17,270 bases of DNA, from positions 1-17,270 of the forward strand of contig JAEOUL010000145.1 in assembly GCA_016839345.1 (NCBI GenBank), read 5' to 3'. A program made the translations under genes and the position numbers. Shown piece by piece: positions 14,252-17,270 of this stretch. The notes below the pieces were generated by a model that worked only from the letters and a program-made list of their open reading frames with translations, was not told where the DNA came from and searched no databases. This stretch comes from Candidatus Thorarchaeota archaeon (GTDB taxonomy: Archaea; Asgardarchaeota; Thorarchaeia; Thorarchaeales; Thorarchaeaceae). Each line of letters opens with the position of its first letter. The first letter of the stretch is position 1.

Positions 14252-14803
14252 ATGTTGGTGATGTCAGTCTTGAGCCAAAATCCCAATATTATTGTCTATC
14301 ATGCAGACCAGTGTGATCCTAAGAAATGCACTGGAACTAGACTTGGTAGGATGAACAAGGCCAAGATTGTCAGAAATATGCGACAAATCCCTCGGGGTTC
14401 TGTAGTTCTCAATCCTGTTTCGGAGGTTGCTTTCTCACGTGCTGACCAGGAAGCTGTAAGAAAATCTGGACTCGTTGCACTTGACTGCTCGTGGAAACAG
14501 GCTGAAAGGATTTTTACAGCCTCAAAAACAGGAGAACAGAGGTCTCTGCCATATCTCCTTGCCGCAAATCCAATCAACACATACAAACCAGTAAAGCTCT
14601 CCACAGCCGAGGCTTTGGCTGCTGCTTTGTACATAATTGGAATACCTGACAAGGCAGATGACATGTTGTCTGTGTTCAAGTGGGGACATTCATTCATAAC
14701 CCTAAACCGTGAATGGCTTGATGCCTATGCAGAATGTACCACTAGCGGTGAAGTAGTTCAAATCCAGAAGGAGATCATGGAGGCTCACACCCGGGAAAAG
14801 TGA
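14252..14803 (+). CDS. tsr3: Tsr3-family rRNA aminocarboxypropyltransferase (DUF367)
   Basis: A 183-residue SPOUT-like enzyme that transfers the acp group of S-adenosylmethionine to a small-subunit rRNA nucleotide (in yeast, m1-psi of 18S rRNA). Seen: the N-terminal YHADQCDPKKCTGTRLGR (family QCDPKKCTG), VVLNP, the cofactor-site segment ALDCSWKQAE, then RSLPYLLAANPINTYKPVKLSTAEALAAALYI and the FKWGHSFITLN segment. The length is usual for archaeal members. ATG 14252 and ATG 14261 are both possible starts. It is transcribed away from the zinc-protein/tiaS pair across a 63-bp gap, and its stop is about 10 bp from the 3' end of the convergent RNase P RNA gene. Confidence 0.93.
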   Translation: MLVMSVLSQNPNIIVYHADQCDPKKCTGTRLGRMNKAKIVRNMRQIPRGSVVLNPVSEVAFSRADQEAVRKSGLVALDCSWKQAERIFTASKTGEQRSLPYLLAANPINTYKPVKLSTAEALAAALYIIGIPDKADDMLSVFKWGHSFITLNREWLDAYAECTTSGEVVQIQKEIMEAHTREK

Positions 14804-14813
14804 AAGGGTGGGC

Positions 14814-15165
14814 GGCTCTGGTCCAGAGAGTAACCCCAATTCTGTTCCACTCCGATTTGTTGCCATTCCGGAGTCTTACGACATCAAACTAAGCATCCTA
14901 CCCTACACCTCCGGTCGACACATCAACAGTGTATTCTTGGACTTGCTCAATTGGTGATGGGCCGTTTCAACCTATCCTGATTGATTCTCAACAGATTGAA
15001 TCTCTGTATCATTGTCAAATCCAATCAGGGGGTATCGTTTCTGTTCCCAGAGCGAGGCTCTCGCCTCCCTGCTTTCACAGGACCATTGTCGACATTGAGT
15101 CGGGAGTTTCCTCAGCTCTCACCCCAAAGAGTGAGTACCGTCAGTCGTGCTTCTGCTCCAGAGCC
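14814..15165 (-). ncRNA. rnpB: RNase P RNA (archaeal)
   Basis: This is the catalytic RNA that removes 5' leaders from pre-tRNAs. On the minus strand the ends pair as helix P1: GGCTCTGG (15165-15158) with CCAGAGCC (14821-14814). Conserved region I reads GAGGAAACTCCCGAC (about 15113-15099), and the 3' conserved region ACAGAATTGGGGTTACT is at about 14845-14829. Their AAC-U-CCC and GGGGTT strands form helix P4 with the characteristic bulged U. The central conserved sequence GGGAACAGAAACGATACCCCC lies at 15048-15028 and is itself flanked by complementary G/C runs. About 350 bases is a normal archaeal length. Plus-strand frames across it have no protein character. Ends are given by P1 and could extend by a few bases. 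Confidence 0.9.
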
Positions 15166-15187
15166 AATTCTTTCTCTACACTTATGG

Positions 15188-15197
15188 ATAAAAATAT
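15188..15197 (-). promoter_or_regulatory. TATA box of the RNase P RNA gene
   Basis: On the minus strand this reads ATATTTTTAT. Its centre is about 26 bp before the P1 start at 15165, exactly the archaeal spacing. It lies in the gap after the cbf5 stop, so rnpB probably has its own promoter in addition to read-through from cbf5. Confidence 0.65.
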
Positions 15198-15211
15198 GGT
15201 TGAAGGGTATT

Positions 15212-16228
15212 CTAAGATGATTCATTCTTTGGTTTCTTCTTCCACATTGAGGGATAGCGACCTCGTTCCATCAGCACACGTTCGCTATTCGCGATGATAC
15301 CACTCTTTGCTTTGGCAATTCGATCACTTGTATCATTAGCTGTGGCTACAGCTACAGCTTCACCTTTTAGGGTCTTCAAGATGACAACTTCTCCCTTCTT
15401 GATCTCACTACTTAGGCTGACAACACCACTGGCTGCCAGATTGGCTCCATGACATACTGCATCAACAGCAGAATCACGGATGTTTATGACAGGAAGATGT
15501 TCAAGTCCAAATTCGATTGGAAGTAAGTATTTTCTGAGTTCGGTGTCATCCCCCTCCTCTTTCCAGAACATGAAAGCGTCTTTAAGATCATAGAGGGAAC
15601 ACATGTGCTCATCTTCTCTGAAAGATCCTACACGAGTTCTTCGGAGTTCACGCATATGTCCACCGACACCCAACGCCTCTCCGATGTCAAAACAGAGCTT
15701 ACGTATGTAGGTTCCTGCTTGGCAACCAACTCTGAATAAAACAAGTCTTCCCTTGATCTCGAGTATATCGTTGTAGTATATCTCGCGAACCCGAAGAACC
15801 CTTTTAACTGAGGATCTTAGGGGGGGCTTTTGGTAGAGCTTTCCCACGAATTCCCCGATTACCCTCTGGATTTCGTCTTGGGGTGCATTATGATGTAGCT
15901 CTAGAACGCAAACGTATTCCTTACCAGCAGGTAAAAGTGCCTGCATTGCCTTGGTGGCATTTCCTACACCTGTAGGCAAAATTCCTGTTACGCCAGGATC
16001 AAGAGTCCCACCATGCCCAACACGATCTACTTGGAGAATCTTTCTTACCCAAGTTACAACTTCATGGCTTGTAGGTCCTGCAGGTTTATCGAGAACAATG
16101 ACCCCATTGTCGAGTAGGTAATCAATTGGTAGATTATTCAGCGACGTAAACCCATAATCCGAATTTGTAGTATCAGATGATTTCAGAATCAATTCACGGG
16201 GTTTATCTGCAGGCAACATGCCCGTCAT
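15212..16228 (-). CDS. cbf5: Cbf5/TruB-family pseudouridine synthase (archaeal H/ACA RNP catalytic subunit)
   Basis: A 338-residue enzyme that converts uridine to pseudouridine in rRNA (guided by H/ACA RNAs with Nop10, Gar1 and L7Ae) and in tRNA U55. Seen: the N-terminal Cbf5 extension ending GVIVLDKPAGPTSHEVV (43-59), the catalytic motif HGGTLDPGVTGILPTGVG with Asp77, KEYVCVLELH, LYQKPPLRSSVKRVLRVREIY, the GTYIRKLCFDIGEALG segment and GGHMRELRRTRVG. A PUA RNA-binding domain covers about residues 255-325. The N-terminal segment and PUA domain favour archaeal Cbf5 over bacterial TruB. AGGAG lies 10 bases upstream of the ATG. It follows rpl14e by 27 bp in the conserved archaeal order cmk-L14e-cbf5. 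Confidence 0.95.
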   Translation of the reverse strand: MTGMLPADKPRELILKSSDTTNSDYGFTSLNNLPIDYLLDNGVIVLDKPAGPTSHEVVTWVRKILQVDRVGHGGTLDPGVTGILPTGVGNATKAMQALLPAGKEYVCVLELHHNAPQDEIQRVIGEFVGKLYQKPPLRSSVKRVLRVREIYYNDILEIKGRLVLFRVGCQAGTYIRKLCFDIGEALGVGGHMRELRRTRVGSFREDEHMCSLYDLKDAFMFWKEEGDDTELRKYLLPIEFGLEHLPVINIRDSAVDAVCHGANLAASGVVSLSSEIKKGEVVILKTLKGEAVAVATANDTSDRIAKAKSGIIANSERVLMERGRYPSMWKKKPKNESS

Positions 16229-16255
16229 CAGATTAACACTCCTGAAGATATCCGT

Positions 16256-16537
16256 CTACAAATCGAGCCTAATCTTTTTCCTGAACTTGTCAGTGAGGCC
16301 AGCTTCTTCAATAGCCTTCTGGATGGCTTCATCATCAGAATCTGCCGCGATTGTTAGGATTGTTTCAAGTGGTTCCAAGTGTCTAATATTACAGTTGCGA
16401 CGTCTAACGCCACTCAAGTTCTTCGGTCCGGTTACCACTACATAGCTCTCGTCTTTCTTTTCAATTACAACACAAAGACTTCCGGCTTCGCGGCCCATCG
16501 TCTTTACACATACTCTTCCTGTTTCGTAGAGACCCAT
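16256..16537 (-). CDS. rpl14e: Ribosomal protein eL14 (L14e)
   Basis: A 93-residue large-subunit protein found in archaea and eukaryotes. Seen: the N-terminal SH3-like KOW barrel GLYETGRVCVKTMGREAGSLCVVI, then VVVTGPKNLSGVRRRNCNIRHLEP, which is highly typical, and a C-terminal helical tail with a basic end (FRKKIRLDL). The chosen start is the ATG at 16537, which is 8 bases downstream of a GAGGTG ribosome-binding site and gives the usual N-terminus MGLYETGR. A longer frame from ATG 16561 would include that ribosome-binding site as coding sequence and is unlikely. It lies between cmk and cbf5. Confidence 0.94.
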   Translation of the reverse strand: MGLYETGRVCVKTMGREAGSLCVVIEKKDESYVVVTGPKNLSGVRRRNCNIRHLEPLETILTIAADSDDEAIQKAIEEAGLTDKFRKKIRLDL

Positions 16538-16676
16538 TATCAATACACCTCGCCTTGTCATTGGTCTGCATTCGAGTCACCTCGTAGCATCATCCCTTTT
16601 GACTGGGAGAATAATGGTGGCGACTCCTGTTGGCAATATGAGCCTTACGCTTGATACTAACTATCACTTAATTTGC

Positions 16677-17213
16677 CTATTTATCAAAGAATGCCTCTAT
16701 AGCTGTGAAAACGATGGTGATGACTTCTTCAAGATCGAACTTGTCCGTGTTTATGATGAGGTCGTATACTGAGTGGTTAGAAACATCTATCCCATAGTAC
16801 TCCAAGTATCTTGCTTTCTCACTGCCCTCCCGAGTTATGGTTTCCCGTCGGGCATATTCGAAGTCCGTTCCATCCCTCTCTGAGATTCTGCGAATTCTAT
16901 TTTCGACTGACGCAATCAATAGAATCCTTAGGTCTGCATTATCCCCAGCCATCCAAGCAGCCAATTGACCATCAATGACTGCGTTACCCTTCTCAGCCTC
17001 CCCTCGGAGTTTGTCATCAATCAGTTGATCTATGGCCTCATCTCCCGCAGCAACTCTACTGAATTCCTCTAGTGTGAGGTTTCTCTCTTTTGCGAGCTGC
17101 CTGAAAATGACTCCTGCAGACATTCTCCTCAAGTTAAATTTCTTAGAAATCGCGTCAGCTACTGAACTCTTGCCAGTACCGTGAAGACCTCCCACAGTGA
17201 TGACGCGTTTCAT
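16677..17213 (-). CDS. cmk: Cytidylate kinase, archaeal type
   Basis: A 178-residue P-loop kinase that phosphorylates (d)CMP with ATP. Seen: ITVGGLHGTGKSS (Walker A, residues 5-17), the NMP-binding segment RRMSAGVIFRQLAKERNLTLEEFSRVA, VIDGQLAAWMAG, the lid Arg pair (RIRRISERDG) and the terminal YDLIINTDKFDLEEV. The length matches archaeal Cmk rather than the larger bacterial enzyme. The start at ATG 17213 is preferred over ATG 17234, because a TATA box at 17233-17240 puts the transcription start at about 17210-17214, making the message leaderless. The gap of 139 bp to rpl14e (16538-16676) holds no further gene that I can see. Confidence 0.93.
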   Translation of the reverse strand: MKRVITVGGLHGTGKSSVADAISKKFNLRRMSAGVIFRQLAKERNLTLEEFSRVAAGDEAIDQLIDDKLRGEAEKGNAVIDGQLAAWMAGDNADLRILLIASVENRIRRISERDGTDFEYARRETITREGSEKARYLEYYGIDVSNHSVYDLIINTDKFDLEEVITIVFTAIEAFFDK

Positions 17214-17232
17214 TATTCTAATCTCGTGTTGC

Positions 17233-17240
17233 ATTTATAA
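17233..17240 (-). promoter_or_regulatory. TATA box of the cmk-rpl14e-cbf5 operon
   Basis: On the minus strand this reads TTATAAAT. Its centre is about 22-25 bp from ATG 17213, which fits leaderless transcription of cmk. Confidence 0.6.
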
Positions 17241-17270
17241 TTCCACGGCGCAGAGCTCGGGGAGATACTA

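Noticed and set aside
14929..15297. Open plus-strand reading frames across the gap between tsr3 and cbf5
   Set aside because: They run antisense to the RNase P RNA and into the end of cbf5, have no protein-like composition and no ribosome-binding site.
1..17270. CRISPR array, insertion sequence, integrase or prophage genes
   Set aside because: No regularly spaced repeats, transposase or recombinase motifs were seen on either strand.

Overview
The window is about 17 kb of archaeal chromosome, most likely from an Asgard archaeon and possibly the Thorarchaeota type (inference). Archaeal markers are ribosomal proteins uS13, uS4, uS11 and eL14 of archaeal form, Cbf5, TiaS, Tsr3, archaeal cytidylate kinase, a TrmB regulator, a geranylgeranyl reductase-type flavoprotein, TATA-box promoters and a tRNA with an intron at position 37/38. 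The Asgard hint is a protein that joins a longin-like domain to an Arf-like small GTPase domain (9589-10476).

Left part (1-8195): a 5'-truncated M20 metallopeptidase, an LLM-family flavin/F420 oxidoreductase and an XTP/dITP diphosphatase form a tight plus-strand operon. A TrmB regulator and a large double winged-helix protein follow, then RNase Z. A geranylgeranyl reductase-like gene runs convergent to RNase Z and divergent from a type I L-asparaginase. The asparaginase frame has no ATG, GTG or TTG upstream of its catalytic threonine motif.

Middle part (8196-9585): a loose, gene-poor stretch. It starts with an intron-containing tRNA-Ser(GGA) on the minus strand, whose encoded CCA directly abuts the asparaginase stop codon. 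About 820 bp further on lies a degenerate direct copy of the tRNA upstream flank, 5' exon and intron, lacking almost all of the 3' exon. Between and beside the copies are a metzincin-like protease fragment and two small membrane-protein frames. This looks like a decayed insertion or duplication at a tRNA gene. No integrase or transposase is visible.

Right part (9586-17270): the longin-GTPase gene, an unrecognised minus-strand gene, then the ribosomal operon rps13-rps4-rps11 (plus). Convergent to it is a minus-strand pair, tiaS and a gene for a double zinc-binding protein. Next come tsr3 (plus), RNase P RNA (minus, between tsr3 and cbf5), and the minus-strand series cmk-rpl14e-cbf5. This half is dominated by ribosome and tRNA synthesis: pre-tRNA 5' processing (RNase P), tRNA-Ile2 anticodon modification (TiaS), rRNA pseudouridylation (Cbf5), rRNA acp modification (Tsr3) and ribosomal proteins. 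RNase Z (3' tRNA processing) lies in the left half. Relative to the usual archaeal order cmk-L14e-cbf5-S13-S4-S11-rpoD, the block is split and inverted, and no rpoD follows rps11.
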